Origin: Pseudomonas sp. gcc21
GTDB lineage: Bacteria > Pseudomonadota > Gammaproteobacteria > Pseudomonadales > Pseudomonadaceae
DNA: 64,000 nucleotides
Direction of reading: 5' to 3'
Assembly: GCF_012844345.1 (NCBI RefSeq)
Contig: NZ_CP051625.1
Coordinates: 2,294,001 to 2,358,000 of the forward strand
Shown: in pieces, positions 25,671 through 35,242 of the stretch
Layout of the letters: each line of letters opens with the position of its first letter
Position numbering within the stretch: the first letter of the stretch is position 1
Made by a program: the position numbers and the translations under genes
Notes under the pieces: model-generated
The model's input: the letters and a program-made list of their open reading frames with translations, nothing else
Database searches by the model: none
What the model was told of the DNA's origin: nothing

Positions 25671-27890
25671 GTGCTCCGCATCGCACCCGTCCGGGAAATT
25701 TCAAGGGCTATTCTGCGCACCCTCCTGAGCTCCTACGTACTGACTGGCGTTTCCGCCGGCTTCGGCCTGATGCTGGTTGCCGGAAGCGCTTATCTGCTGA
25801 TTGGTCCTTATGCGGGCTCCGTCGCTGCAGTCGGGGCGATCGTATGTATTCCAACCGACCACGCCGCGCCCCGCCGGGGCAAGTTCCTGACTCTTCTACC
25901 CACCGCTTTGATTGGTCTACCGCTGTTCGCCAGTATGCAGGCGTTGCAGGATGATCCATTGTGGCTTGGTCTGCTGCTGGTGCCCGCGACCTTCTGCGCG
26001 TTCCTGGCGGGGGCCTGGGGTAAGCGCGGGCTGCCCCTGGTCATTTCGATCATGTTCTCGATGATCTTCTCGATGGCTGTGGCGACACACCCGCAAAGCG
26101 TCGGGCTGCTGCCGACCTGCCTGTATTTCGCCCTGGGTGCGGCCAGCTATATCACTTATTCGACGCTGGCCAACATCGCCCTTAACAGCCGATATCGCGC
26201 GCAGATCCTCGCCGAGGCGCTGCTATCACTCAGCGCCATGATGCACACCCAGGCCCGGCGCTTCGTACCGGCCGATGCGCTGAACCCTCTACCCGTACTG
26301 CCCGGTCAGCTGATGCAGCAACAGGCTGCGCTGGCTGATCAGCTACAGGCGGCGCGGGACCTTATTCTCGAATCACCCCGCACGCCGCGCCGCCAACAGA
26401 TTGCGGCGATGCTGCTGTGTTCGCTGGAGATACGCGACCACATCCTCGCCAGCGAACTGGATCTGGACACGCTACGGTCAGTGCCCGGCCATGCCCCGGT
26501 GTTTCATCAACTCCGCGAGCTGTTGATGAAACAGGCGCAAGCAGTGGAGGCCGTTGCCGACGCGCTACTGACCGGACGCCAACCGCGACGGTTTGTGGAT
26601 CAACGCCCGCAATTAGCCAGGGTCGGAGGCGAACTGGAAGAAGACATGGCACCCGGCCCTATGCCTCCGGCGACCGCGATGTCGCGGGCGATCGGCAACC
26701 GTATCGGCAATATCAACGATGAGGTGCTACACCTGAACGGCCTGGCGCGTGGCGAAACGGCGCCTGATCTGACCGTCGTACGTACCGCCTGGCAACTTTT
26801 TGTCAGCCCGACCTCGTGGTCGTGGAAACCCTTCACCATGCTCTGGCACTGGGACGCGCCGCCGCTACGCCATGCCATTCGAGCCGCCCTGGCGGTGGGC
26901 ACTGCCTATCTGATTGCACTGGCGCTGCCCTGGGCTACGCACGATTACTGGATACTGCTGGCGGTGGTCGTGGTATTGCGCGGCAGCCTTGCGCATACGC
27001 TTGAGAGGCGAAACAGTCGGGTAGCCGGCACCGCGCTGGGCTGCGTACTCGCCGCAGCGATCCTCTCGACCCAGGCGCCAGCCCTGTTGCTGCTAGTCAT
27101 CGTTCCTATCGCTCAGGCCATTTCGCACTCCTTTGCAATAAAACGTTATCTGATCACTGCGGTATCTGCCACGGTATTGAGCCTGGTTCAGGCGCATCTG
27201 CTCAGCGGCGGCATGACGACAGCGTTCAATGTGTTCGAACGCCTGGCCGACACGCTGATTGGCACCGGCATCGCCTGGGCGTTCAGCTACGTATTGCCCT
27301 CCTGGGAGCGCAACCAGATACCTGCGTTGGTGGCCCGTACCATGGCAGCTCAGGCGCGGCATGCCCGCTCAACCCTGAGCCTCGGACAATTGCAGGCGGT
27401 GGATGACGAGCCTGAACTGGAGTGGCGTCTCGCCCGCCGCGAAGCCTATGACAGTCTCTCGGCGCTGGTGCAGGCTACGCGCCGCTCCCTGTCGGAGCCC
27501 AGGGCAGTCAGACCTCCACTTGAAGCGCTGGAAAGCCTGCTGATCCATGGCCACAACCTGCTGGCGCAGCTGGCCGTGGTCAAGACCATGCTGATGCGGC
27601 GGCGCAATCTGGATCAGGAACCCACGCGCGAGCCACTTCAGCGTGCGTCAGCCATCATCGAAAGCCTGTTGACCGCTCGCGAGCCGCAGTCACCCGCCAC
27701 TGCTCCGTCAATAACAACCTGGCCGACTGAGCTGCCGCAGACAGATCCCTTCGGTTACGACCTGTCGCCCTGGATCGTGCGACGTCTCGACCTGGCGTGC
27801 AATCTGGCCGCACTGCTGCGCGACGATGCCGACAGAGTGCTCCAGGCCCGCACCGAACCGGAACCAACACAAACCACCCAGCAGACCTGA
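25671..27890 (+). CDS. FUSC-family inner-membrane transport protein (YccS-like)
   Basis: 739 residues with the two-block arrangement of the FUSC/aromatic acid exporter-like family: six N-terminal membrane helices (about 20-180), a helical cytosolic region, a second six-helix block (about 400-560, including YWILLAVVVVLRGSLAHTLERRNSRVAGT) and a long cytosolic C-terminus. The NSRVAGTALG segment is the family's recurrent motif. The substrate is unknown; relatives include p-hydroxybenzoic acid efflux proteins. Start GTG at 25671 is preferred over GTG 25605 because AAGG lies seven bases upstream. Confidence 0.85.
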   Translation: MLRIAPVREISRAILRTLLSSYVLTGVSAGFGLMLVAGSAYLLIGPYAGSVAAVGAIVCIPTDHAAPRRGKFLTLLPTALIGLPLFASMQALQDDPLWLGLLLVPATFCAFLAGAWGKRGLPLVISIMFSMIFSMAVATHPQSVGLLPTCLYFALGAASYITYSTLANIALNSRYRAQILAEALLSLSAMMHTQARRFVPADALNPLPVLPGQLMQQQAALADQLQAARDLILESPRTPRRQQIAAMLLCSLEIRDHILASELDLDTLRSVPGHAPVFHQLRELLMKQAQAVEAVADALLTGRQPRRFVDQRPQLARVGGELEEDMAPGPMPPATAMSRAIGNRIGNINDEVLHLNGLARGETAPDLTVVRTAWQLFVSPTSWSWKPFTMLWHWDAPPLRHAIRAALAVGTAYLIALALPWATHDYWILLAVVVVLRGSLAHTLERRNSRVAGTALGCVLAAAILSTQAPALLLLVIVPIAQAISHSFAIKRYLITAVSATVLSLVQAHLLSGGMTTAFNVFERLADTLIGTGIAWAFSYVLPSWERNQIPALVARTMAAQARHARSTLSLGQLQAVDDEPELEWRLARREAYDSLSALVQATRRSLSEPRAVRPPLEALESLLIHGHNLLAQLAVVKTMLMRRRNLDQEPTREPLQRASAIIESLLTAREPQSPATAPSITTWPTELPQTDPFGYDLSPWIVRRLDLACNLAALLRDDADRVLQARTEPEPTQTTQQT

Positions 27891-27957
27891 CCCAAAGCGC
27901 CCTCCCCGGTATTGGCTAGACTGAGTTTTTATCATCTGTCACTCAGGAGGTAGCGTC

Positions 27958-28647
27958 ATGACCGACCCGGTTCTGTTGATCACCGGAGGCTCGTCCGGCA
28001 TAGGTGAGGCGACCGCCCGCGAAGCGGCTGCCAAAGGTTATCGGCTGGTGCTGGCGGCCCGTTCAAAAGACAAGCTGGAGGCATTGCAAAACGAGCTGGG
28101 CGGGCCGGAACGGGTGCTGACCGTGGCTTGCGATGTGCAGCAACTGGATGACCAGCAGCGCATGGTGCAGGCCACACTGGATACTTTTGGTCAGCTGGAT
28201 GCGGTGTTTGCCAATGCCGGACGCGGCGGTGAGCCAGGCGGTTTCAGCAAGGCCGACCCGGAGGTATGGAAGGACATGATCCTGACCAATATCTATGGTG
28301 TCGGCCTGACTGTGCAATGCTGTCTGCCCGCCCTGCGTCAGAGCCGCGGGCATATGCTGCTGACCAGTTCAGCGGCCGGACGCGCAACCATTCCGGGCTC
28401 GATGTACAGCGCAACCAAATGGGCCGTTACAGCGATCGGCTACGGCTTGCGCGAGGAAATCCGAGGCAGCGGCATCCGCGTCACGCTGATCGAACCGGGG
28501 ATGGTGGATACGCCATTCTTTGACCAGCCGCCAGGCAATGCTCTGTTGCCGGAAGATATCGGTCGGGCGGTACTCTATGCACTGTCGCAGCCCGCGCATG
28601 TCGACGTAAACGAGATTCTGGTACGGCCCACTCCGGCAACGGACTGA
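27958..28647 (+). CDS. Short-chain dehydrogenase/reductase
   Basis: 229 residues, classical SDR: TGGSSGIGEATA (TGxxxGIG cofactor loop), ANAGRGG (NAG motif), catalytic Ser in LLTSSAAG and YSATK (Tyr-x3-Lys). Arg after the glycine-rich loop (AARSKDKLEAL) suggests NADP(H) preference. Substrate not evident. TCAGGAGG precedes the start. It stands alone between the FUSC gene and the convergent dioxygenase gene. Confidence 0.92.
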   Translation: MTDPVLLITGGSSGIGEATAREAAAKGYRLVLAARSKDKLEALQNELGGPERVLTVACDVQQLDDQQRMVQATLDTFGQLDAVFANAGRGGEPGGFSKADPEVWKDMILTNIYGVGLTVQCCLPALRQSRGHMLLTSSAAGRATIPGSMYSATKWAVTAIGYGLREEIRGSGIRVTLIEPGMVDTPFFDQPPGNALLPEDIGRAVLYALSQPAHVDVNEILVRPTPATD

Positions 28648-28665
28648 TACCGGAGCGGTCCACCC

Positions 28666-29436
28666 TCAGGCTTGCGGGCGCAGCCCGTCATGATCGAGCT
28701 TGGCCTTGCGCTTGTTCTTGCCGAGAAAGATCCGTGCCAGCGAACTCTCGCGGTGCGGATTACCGAAATGGTACAGGCCGGTCGCCCTCAGGTTCTCGGG
28801 TTCGCACTGATCGTTCGAATGCAGGCTGCGATAGCCCCAGAACAGATAGAGGTTGCCAGGGACCAGCTTGATGGTGATTGGCTTGAGCAGACCGCGCTTC
28901 ACCGCGAAGGCCGTCAACTTCTGGCTCAGGGTGTTATGCATTATCGCTTTCTCGATGATGTTCACCACGGCATTCGAGCGCACCGGGCGCAGGTTGGGGA
29001 ACATGATCAGGTCGCCGCAGTGTTTGCCCTCGGTCGGGATGAACACCGGCGCAAGCGCTGTTACAGCGGTCGCATCGAAATGATAGAAATGGGATTCCTT
29101 CAGACCGCTCTTGCCCTGCAGGCAACGGATCACAGGAAAGATACGCTCGGCAGCTGGGGGCTGGGAGCCGGTGACCTGCTCGTACATATCAGCGAGAAAT
29201 TTCCGGAACGTGGTGGACGCACCCAGACTTGCCATAAGGCTGCCTTCCATCGCCTCGATCCCGTGGATCGAGAAATACTCTTGATTATGCTTGTTCGTCT
29301 CGGACGTTATATATTGTCGCGCCAGCTCCAGCTGCTCCGGTGCGAAGAAGTTTTCAAGAACAGCATATCCATTTGATTCGATATCAGACGCCAGGCGCGA
29401 AACCACCTGAGCATCGACAGGCGCGAACTCTGTCAT
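28666..29436 (-). CDS. Phytanoyl-CoA dioxygenase-like (PhyH) Fe(II)/2-oxoglutarate enzyme
   Basis: 256 residues. NGYAVLENFFAPEQLELARQYI resembles the PhyH N-terminal helix. A His-x-Asp pair (FYHFDATAV) and a distal His with an Arg further on (SLHSNDQ...NLRATGLYHFG) give the 2-His-1-carboxylate facial triad plus the 2-oxoglutarate anchor. It would hydroxylate a small molecule; the substrate is unknown. Two in-frame ATGs exist: 29442 abuts AAGGA with no spacing, while 29436 has proper six-base spacing, so I start at 29436 (MTEFAPVDAQ). Confidence 0.65.
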   Translation of the reverse strand: MTEFAPVDAQVVSRLASDIESNGYAVLENFFAPEQLELARQYITSETNKHNQEYFSIHGIEAMEGSLMASLGASTTFRKFLADMYEQVTGSQPPAAERIFPVIRCLQGKSGLKESHFYHFDATAVTALAPVFIPTEGKHCGDLIMFPNLRPVRSNAVVNIIEKAIMHNTLSQKLTAFAVKRGLLKPITIKLVPGNLYLFWGYRSLHSNDQCEPENLRATGLYHFGNPHRESSLARIFLGKNKRKAKLDHDGLRPQA

Positions 29437-29786
29437 AACCATTCCTTATCATCGTCTGAAAAGTGAGATTCATTCCCGTTCTCGAGCTTTCCGACATTCC
29501 CTAGTAGTGCACGACTACCACCGTTTAGTTGAACGCAGTACTCATTTTTTGTTCTACGGAACGGCGCGTTCCAGTTCTTGTCTTTTGCGCGAAACATCGT
29601 GCTAGAGCTCTTGCCCTGCATCGCGTTCGACCGGCACAACTATCAGGAGTTTCCCTGAATAACCTCTCGCAACAAAGAAAATGGAACTTTTTTTTCAAAC
29701 TGCGGTTATCGACTAGACTCAATGCAGCAGTTAATCGCGCGCCAGGGCGCCTACGACTCTCAACGGCAGCATTAGAAGGAGCGGCC
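29437..29786. other. Divergent intergenic region
   Basis: About 350 bp between the dioxygenase gene (minus) and the STAS-like gene (plus). It is more AT-rich than its surroundings, with T-runs near 29545 and 29690. A GGAAC-GGCGC-GTTCC dyad lies at 29558-29572. It must hold both promoters; no RNA or gene is evident. Confidence 0.4.
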
Positions 29787-30152
29787 ATGTTCCAGACAAC
29801 CCGAGTCAACGACCACCGGCTGGATGTCGTATTCAGCGGTAAACTCGACAGTGCATCCATGAAGGCTGCCCTCGACGACATGATTCAGCAGGCTAACGGC
29901 ATCACCGACGGGGCGATGCTGGTGAAAGTGGGTGAGTTCGAACTTCCGACGCTGGGCGCAATGGCGGTGGAGATGTCCCGGTTGCCACAACTTTTTCGCC
30001 TTATCAAACAGTTTGACCGGATGGCAGTCATCGCCGGACAGACCTGGGTGCGCAAGATGAGTACGGTCGAAGGTGCCTTGATTCCGGGCCTGAACCTGAA
30101 AGCCTTCGCGCTGAACGAGACGGCTGAGGCGGAGGCCTGGCTGGCCCGGTAA
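29787..30152 (+). CDS. STAS/SpoIIAA-like protein
   Basis: 121 residues, no signal or membrane segment. A strand-rich start (DHRLDVVFSGKLDSASMKAAL) and the later RLIKQFDRMAVIAGQTWVRKM plus the C-terminal ALNETAEAEAWL match the SpoIIAA-like STAS family (lipid-binding or anti-sigma-type fold). Function unknown. AGAAGGAGCGGCC precedes the ATG, which rules out the much longer upstream open frame. Confidence 0.75.
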   Translation: MFQTTRVNDHRLDVVFSGKLDSASMKAALDDMIQQANGITDGAMLVKVGEFELPTLGAMAVEMSRLPQLFRLIKQFDRMAVIAGQTWVRKMSTVEGALIPGLNLKAFALNETAEAEAWLAR

Positions 30153-30403
30153 TACGGGCCAGCTTACGCATCCTTACCCGCCCCGCCCTGCGGCGGACTG
30201 AAACGAACCAGGAGCCAGGCAAGCGAAGCGCGCGAGCGAACCGTCCTGAATCGAAGCATGGTTTGGCCCTTTCGGCCGAAAACGAATGAGCCAATTCTGA
30301 GTCTGGCAGATGGCGACTGTTCTGATTGACACCCCGCGAGGCTGAACCCGCTGCCATTGCATCGGTCAGCATGGGTAAGTCTTGTTGATCGAAGGACTCC
30401 CAC

Positions 30404-31363
30404 ATGAAACCCCGCACAATGCTTTCACTGGGCAGCATCAACGCTGACTTCCAGGTGCGCGTGAACGCCGCCATCGGCAGCAATGACATGCTCCCGGCAC
30501 ACGATTTCTGCCGCTTGTCGGGCGGGAAAGCCGCCAACACTGCATTCCTCGCCACGCGCTTCGGGCACACCAGCCGACTGCTCGGATGCGTCGGGGATGA
30601 CGACCTGGCGCAGCAGGCGCTGGGATCGCTGGCGGCAGTAGGGGTTGATCTGGACGGCGTGAATTTGGTGACCGGGCAGCCTACCGGCGTGTCGATGATC
30701 ATGGTTCCGCCGGATGCCAAAAAGCATATTGTCCTCGCCTCCAATGCCAACGACTGCTGGGATGAGTCGGCGGCAGCGAAGGTTGAAACAGCTATACGGG
30801 ACGCCGACAAGCCTGCGTGCCTGGTAGTCGATTGCGAAATTCCTGCCTGGGTGGTGCGGCGCGCCATACAGACAGCCGCTGCCTCTGATATCCCTGTAAT
30901 CCTCGATCCTTCCTTTGTCGACCGCGTGGAGCCAGCAATACTTCACCGGCTGCGCGCCATTACCCCCAACATCAGCGAAGCCAGCGGTCTGGTCGGGCGC
31001 GAGCTCAGTTCGGTCAACGACGCCGCCAGCGCCGCCCGGGAATTTCGCGACGAAGGCGTCGAGCTGGTGTGTATCAAACTGGGCGATGGAGGCTGTGTTC
31101 TGGCAACCGACCGCGAGCTGACCCACATACCGCCAGGCAAGATCGACCCGGTTGATTCCACCGGCGCAGGGGATGCTTTCACTGGCGTGTTTTCTATTGC
31201 ACTGCTGGAAGGAATACCCCCGCTGGACGCAGCTGCCTGGGGCGTGGCTTCGGCCAACCTGGCGGTCACCGATTACGGATCACAACCGGCCTATGCAGGC
31301 CGGGAAGAAGTCACCCGGATGGCCGCCAGGCTGCTGCAAGAAGCGAGGGTATTGCATGTCTGA
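30404..31363 (+). CDS. PfkB-family (ribokinase-like) carbohydrate kinase
   Basis: 319 residues. LGSINADFQVRVN at the start, GGKAANTAFLATRFG (sugar-binding GGK.AN) and the C-terminal DSTGAGDAFTGVFS (catalytic Asp and anion hole) mark a ribokinase-type enzyme that phosphorylates a sugar with ATP. Specificity cannot be read. AAGGACTCCCAC is the RBS. It overlaps the GH65 gene by 8 bp, so it most likely acts on a product of that enzyme. Confidence 0.9.
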   Translation: MKPRTMLSLGSINADFQVRVNAAIGSNDMLPAHDFCRLSGGKAANTAFLATRFGHTSRLLGCVGDDDLAQQALGSLAAVGVDLDGVNLVTGQPTGVSMIMVPPDAKKHIVLASNANDCWDESAAAKVETAIRDADKPACLVVDCEIPAWVVRRAIQTAAASDIPVILDPSFVDRVEPAILHRLRAITPNISEASGLVGRELSSVNDAASAAREFRDEGVELVCIKLGDGGCVLATDRELTHIPPGKIDPVDSTGAGDAFTGVFSIALLEGIPPLDAAAWGVASANLAVTDYGSQPAYAGREEVTRMAARLLQEARVLHV

Positions 31364-33761
31364 CGTGTTTCGCGCCGGCTGGCGTGTTGAGTTCGATCAC
31401 TACGATCCTGAAGATGAGCTCCGCCGTGAAGCCTTGCTGGCCCTGGGCAATGGCTTGCTGTCCTGTCGCAGCAGTGCCCCTGAAGCGGCTGCCCTGCTGC
31501 CCCCGCATGACTGGCAGCAGACGCGCTATGCCGGATTCTATCGCGCAGGCTGGTATGACGAAGCCCCACGCGAGGTCAACGGCGAACAAGTGACCCTGGG
31601 CGCTCTGGTCAATCTGCCTGATCCATTCGGTCTGAGCATCAGCCTTGATGGCGAATGCTGGTTTGGAGCGGATGCGAACCAGGTGCGCGCGTATCGGCAA
31701 AGCCTGGATGTGCGCAACGGCCTGGCGCAGCGGGACATCTGCTTTGAGCTGCAGGGTCAAACCGTGCGGCTGCGCGAGACGCGCCTGCTGAGCATGGCAT
31801 CGCCGGAACTGGCACTGCTGCGCTGGGAACTGACGCTACCGGAGGCTCTGCAGCGCTTGCATCTTCGCGCCACGCTCGACGGCGCTGTTACTAATAGTCT
31901 GATCGCGCGTAATCGGGCCTATGAGGGTTCGCGGCTGCGCGATGTCATATACCAATGCGATTCACCCGGACTTGCTGCCGTCAGTGCATCCTTGTGCACA
32001 CCCGACCGCCATCTGGCCATGGCGGTGAAAACGTGCAGTGACAAGCCGCTTGCCTGGCACAACGACGAGCGCGAGGGGCGGCTGGTTCAACACGCCAGCA
32101 TCGAGCTGTCCGGCGCTCGGCAGCTCACGATAGAAAAGCGGGTTGTGGTACGCGTCGATGACGATTTGCCTGGCGATTCCCGCAGCGCGCGCAACCTCGT
32201 TATCGACGCGCTTCCAGCAGAGCCGTTCGACCTGTTGCTGCAGCATCACCGTAAGGCCTGGCGGCGCTTGTGGGCGCGCATGCCGCTGCGTGCAGCCCAG
32301 GCCGGCACGCAACTGACGCTGCGCCTGCACGCCTATCATCTGGCGCAAACGGTATCGCCGCACTCGATCGGTCGTGATCTCGGCTGTCCGCCACGCGGCT
32401 GGCATGAAGGCTATTACGGCCAGGTATTCTGGGACGAGATCTTTGCCTTCCCCTTCATCTCTACGCATTTCCCGGAGCTTGGGCTGGAGTTGCTGGACTA
32501 CCGCTATCGGCGGCTGGATACAGCCCGCAAACGTGCGCGCCGCCTGGGCCTGCAAGGCGCCATGTATCCCTGGCGAAGCGCTCGCAGTGGTGAGGATGAA
32601 ACGCCGCCCTTTCAGTGCTATCCACCATCAGGTCACTGGGTGCCGGACTACACCTTCCTGCAGCGTCATATCGGCGCCGCGGTGGCCTACGATGTGTGGA
32701 CGCTCTATCTGGCAACGGGAGATATGCCGATGCTGGCCGGTTTCGGCGGCGAGATGATTGTGGAGATAGCGCGCTTCTGGGCCAACCGCGCACTTTATGA
32801 CGAGAGCCGGGGACGCTTCTGCATCCGTGGCGTCGTCGGCCCCGATGAGTACCACAATCGCTATCCCGACAGCGCCGAACCCGGGCTGGATAACAACAGC
32901 TACACCAATCTCATGGCGGTGTGGACCCTGACGTGTGGGCTACAACTGCTCGACATCCTGCCGGCCGAGCAGGCCGACGCACTACGCCAGCGTACCGACC
33001 TGGGCGCGGACGAACTGGCGCACTGGGAAGATGTCAGCCGGCGCTTGTATTTACATTTCACGGACCAGGGCGCGCTAAGCCCGTTCGAAGGTTTCGAACA
33101 GCTGTGCACGCCGCCCGAAGAGTGGCTGAGCGGCAACCATCCCCGTCTGGACTGGATGCTCGAAGGGCGGGGGGATACCCCTGAGCGCTATCAGATAAGC
33201 AAGCAGGCCGACACCCTTATGCTGCTGTATCTGTTTTCACCGCCCGTTCTGAAGGCGCTGCTGAAGCGTCTCGGATATGCCGCGGACGAGGCTGTATTGC
33301 AACGTACTCTGGAGGATCAACTGCGACACATAACCCATGAATCCAGCCTGTCCAAGGTAGTCTGTGCCGGCGCACTGGCATATCACCGCCCCGAAGAGTC
33401 CTGGGAATATTTCATGCAGGCATTGAACGTCGATCTGACCAATGATCCCAACCGCGGCACGCTTGAAGGCGTTCACCTTGGCGCCATGGCTGGTTCACTG
33501 GATGTGCTGCAGCGGCATTATCTGGGGGTTCAACCACAGCCGGACGGTCTGCACCTGCTTCCCTCCGTGCCGGTTGACCTCGACCGGGTGAGTCTGGATT
33601 TTTGCTACCAGGGCCTGCGATTGCGAGTCGCGCTACATGACGATCAGGTTGATCTGCTCTCTCGGGACAGCAACTCCGAGCCCCTACGGGTATTCCATGC
33701 TCGCGGCCAGTGCGTATTGCAGCCAGGCGAATCCGTAACGGTGACTGCACGCTCGGGTTAA
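31356..33761 (+). CDS. Glycoside hydrolase family 65 (disaccharide phosphorylase or hydrolase)
   Basis: 801 residues from the ATG at 31356, inside the end of the kinase gene. N-terminal beta-sandwich (to about 270), then an (alpha/alpha)6 barrel. Visible family marks: YYGQVFWDEIFAFP, LLDYRYRRLDTARKRA, GAMYPW, the general-acid loop VVGPDEYHNRYPD with Glu498, KQADTLMLLYLF, and HESSLSKVV near the phosphate site. GH65 enzymes phosphorolyse or hydrolyse maltose, trehalose, kojibiose or similar; which one cannot be decided. The usual beta-phosphoglucomutase partner is absent; a PfkB kinase precedes it instead. Confidence 0.88.
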   Translation: MSDVFRAGWRVEFDHYDPEDELRREALLALGNGLLSCRSSAPEAAALLPPHDWQQTRYAGFYRAGWYDEAPREVNGEQVTLGALVNLPDPFGLSISLDGECWFGADANQVRAYRQSLDVRNGLAQRDICFELQGQTVRLRETRLLSMASPELALLRWELTLPEALQRLHLRATLDGAVTNSLIARNRAYEGSRLRDVIYQCDSPGLAAVSASLCTPDRHLAMAVKTCSDKPLAWHNDEREGRLVQHASIELSGARQLTIEKRVVVRVDDDLPGDSRSARNLVIDALPAEPFDLLLQHHRKAWRRLWARMPLRAAQAGTQLTLRLHAYHLAQTVSPHSIGRDLGCPPRGWHEGYYGQVFWDEIFAFPFISTHFPELGLELLDYRYRRLDTARKRARRLGLQGAMYPWRSARSGEDETPPFQCYPPSGHWVPDYTFLQRHIGAAVAYDVWTLYLATGDMPMLAGFGGEMIVEIARFWANRALYDESRGRFCIRGVVGPDEYHNRYPDSAEPGLDNNSYTNLMAVWTLTCGLQLLDILPAEQADALRQRTDLGADELAHWEDVSRRLYLHFTDQGALSPFEGFEQLCTPPEEWLSGNHPRLDWMLEGRGDTPERYQISKQADTLMLLYLFSPPVLKALLKRLGYAADEAVLQRTLEDQLRHITHESSLSKVVCAGALAYHRPEESWEYFMQALNVDLTNDPNRGTLEGVHLGAMAGSLDVLQRHYLGVQPQPDGLHLLPSVPVDLDRVSLDFCYQGLRLRVALHDDQVDLLSRDSNSEPLRVFHARGQCVLQPGESVTVTARSG

Positions 33762-34102
33762 GCCTCGCTCTTTGGAATCCCCTAAGTTCCAAGTCTGTGA
33801 AACAGGTCCACCTGGTGGGGTTGGTACATCCTGCACGATGGCGCACCATTGCAGTTGCCGCACATTGGCCCCGCCTGGATCGTTCGAATTCCAACAAGCT
33901 GCGGATCGCCCTGATCCGCACCGATTCAGCGCGCAACGGTAGTGTCCAGGTCTGTCGTACGCTTCATCGCCGCCGCGACGAACAGCAACAGACCCTTGCC
34001 AGTCCTGACCGAGGTCGCCATATCGCGTCGCCTGCATTGAATGTCGGGACGGCTCCGCTCGTTCGGAGTACGGAAGCTGATCTGTCAGAACCGGAGGGAT
34101 TC
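33762..34102. other. Intergenic region, no convincing gene
   Basis: About 340 bp. A short dyad TTGGAA / TTCCAA (33772-33777 and 33787-33792) just after the GH65 stop may be a weak terminator stem. Open frames across the region are uninterrupted extensions of neighbours without RBS. Confidence 0.4.
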
Positions 34103-35125
34103 ATGAATGCCATCAATAAGCAGCTTTGCTACCTTTGCCTCGCCTGCAGCAGTTTGCTCGCACCGGTGACAGCCCTGTCAGACGAGCTGGGTGAACGCAG
34201 AGCGATCTATGACAGCGTGACGCGCGACTTGCAGAACGCCGATTTTGCCCATCTTGAAGCGCTTGCCGAGCAATATCGTACGAACCGGGAGCGCTCACCC
34301 AGCGGGGTGTGGAAACTCAGTGCGCTGGACGCAGGCATACGCTCGATGTTCGATCCGTCCATTCGTGACCCTGCGTACTGGGCCTATCTGGATGACTATA
34401 TCGGTGATTGGCTGAAGCAATACCCGAGATCACCCACCGCCCACCTGGCGCGGGCCAGCATGCTGATTCATCAGGCGTGGAGCTATCGTGGTACGGGTCC
34501 GACAGAGTCGGTCAAGGAAGAAGACTGGCAACCGTTCAATGAACATATCGAGCGCGCCCGCCTGGCGCTGGAGCAGTCAAAACAGATCGCAGCGCGTGAT
34601 CCTCAGTGGTATGTGACCATGGCAGTTGTCGCCAAGAGCCAGTACTGGCCGGACGAGCGATTCGAGGACATGCTCGACGAGGCGCTGTCTCGCTACCCTG
34701 ATTACTACCCGATCTATTACGCCGCGGTTGATTACTACTCACCGAAATGGAACGGCAGCGCGGATGCCATCGAACAATTCGCCATGGATGCCATGCAACG
34801 CACCCGGGATAGCGAAGGCAGCGGCTTGTATGCGCGACTGTACTGGCATGCGGCGCAAATACAGTTCGATGACAGGCTTATCAAGGACTCGCGCATCAAC
34901 TGGGCGGTCATGAAGGAAGGTATCGACGACGTCCTCGAGCGCTATCCGGATCAGTGGAACATAAACAACTTTGCGCGGATTTCCTGCTCGGCTGAGGACA
35001 AGCGCAAAGCGCAGGAACTGTTACAACGCATTGAGGCCCCTATCGAACAGGCCTGGGGCGACCTGGACGAGCATGCCAGATGTCAGCGATGGGCAGCCGC
35101 AGCGGAACCCGTGGCAGCCAGATGA
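34103..35125 (+). CDS. Secreted helical-repeat protein, possibly DUF4034-like
   Basis: 340 residues with a signal peptide ending VTALS and a mature part made of helix pairs (QYPRSPTAHLARASMLIHQAWSYRG; ARDPQWYVTMAVVAKSQ; RYPDYYPIYYAAVDYYSPKWNG) spaced like TPR/Sel1-type repeats. The YYSPKW segment and overall layout resemble DUF4034-type proteins. A periplasmic scaffold role is a guess. CCGGAGGGATTC precedes the ATG. It stands alone. Confidence 0.65.
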   Translation: MNAINKQLCYLCLACSSLLAPVTALSDELGERRAIYDSVTRDLQNADFAHLEALAEQYRTNRERSPSGVWKLSALDAGIRSMFDPSIRDPAYWAYLDDYIGDWLKQYPRSPTAHLARASMLIHQAWSYRGTGPTESVKEEDWQPFNEHIERARLALEQSKQIAARDPQWYVTMAVVAKSQYWPDERFEDMLDEALSRYPDYYPIYYAAVDYYSPKWNGSADAIEQFAMDAMQRTRDSEGSGLYARLYWHAAQIQFDDRLIKDSRINWAVMKEGIDDVLERYPDQWNINNFARISCSAEDKRKAQELLQRIEAPIEQAWGDLDEHARCQRWAAAAEPVAAR

Positions 35126-35242
35126 ACCGTCTTCGCGGGACGTAACAGGCTTTCGTTCATGAGATCGCCAACCTGCAGAGTACCCGACGCCGCGCACTCA
35201 CCGCGTGCGCCGGGTCAGCTGTTGCTCATTCGTAATACAAAC

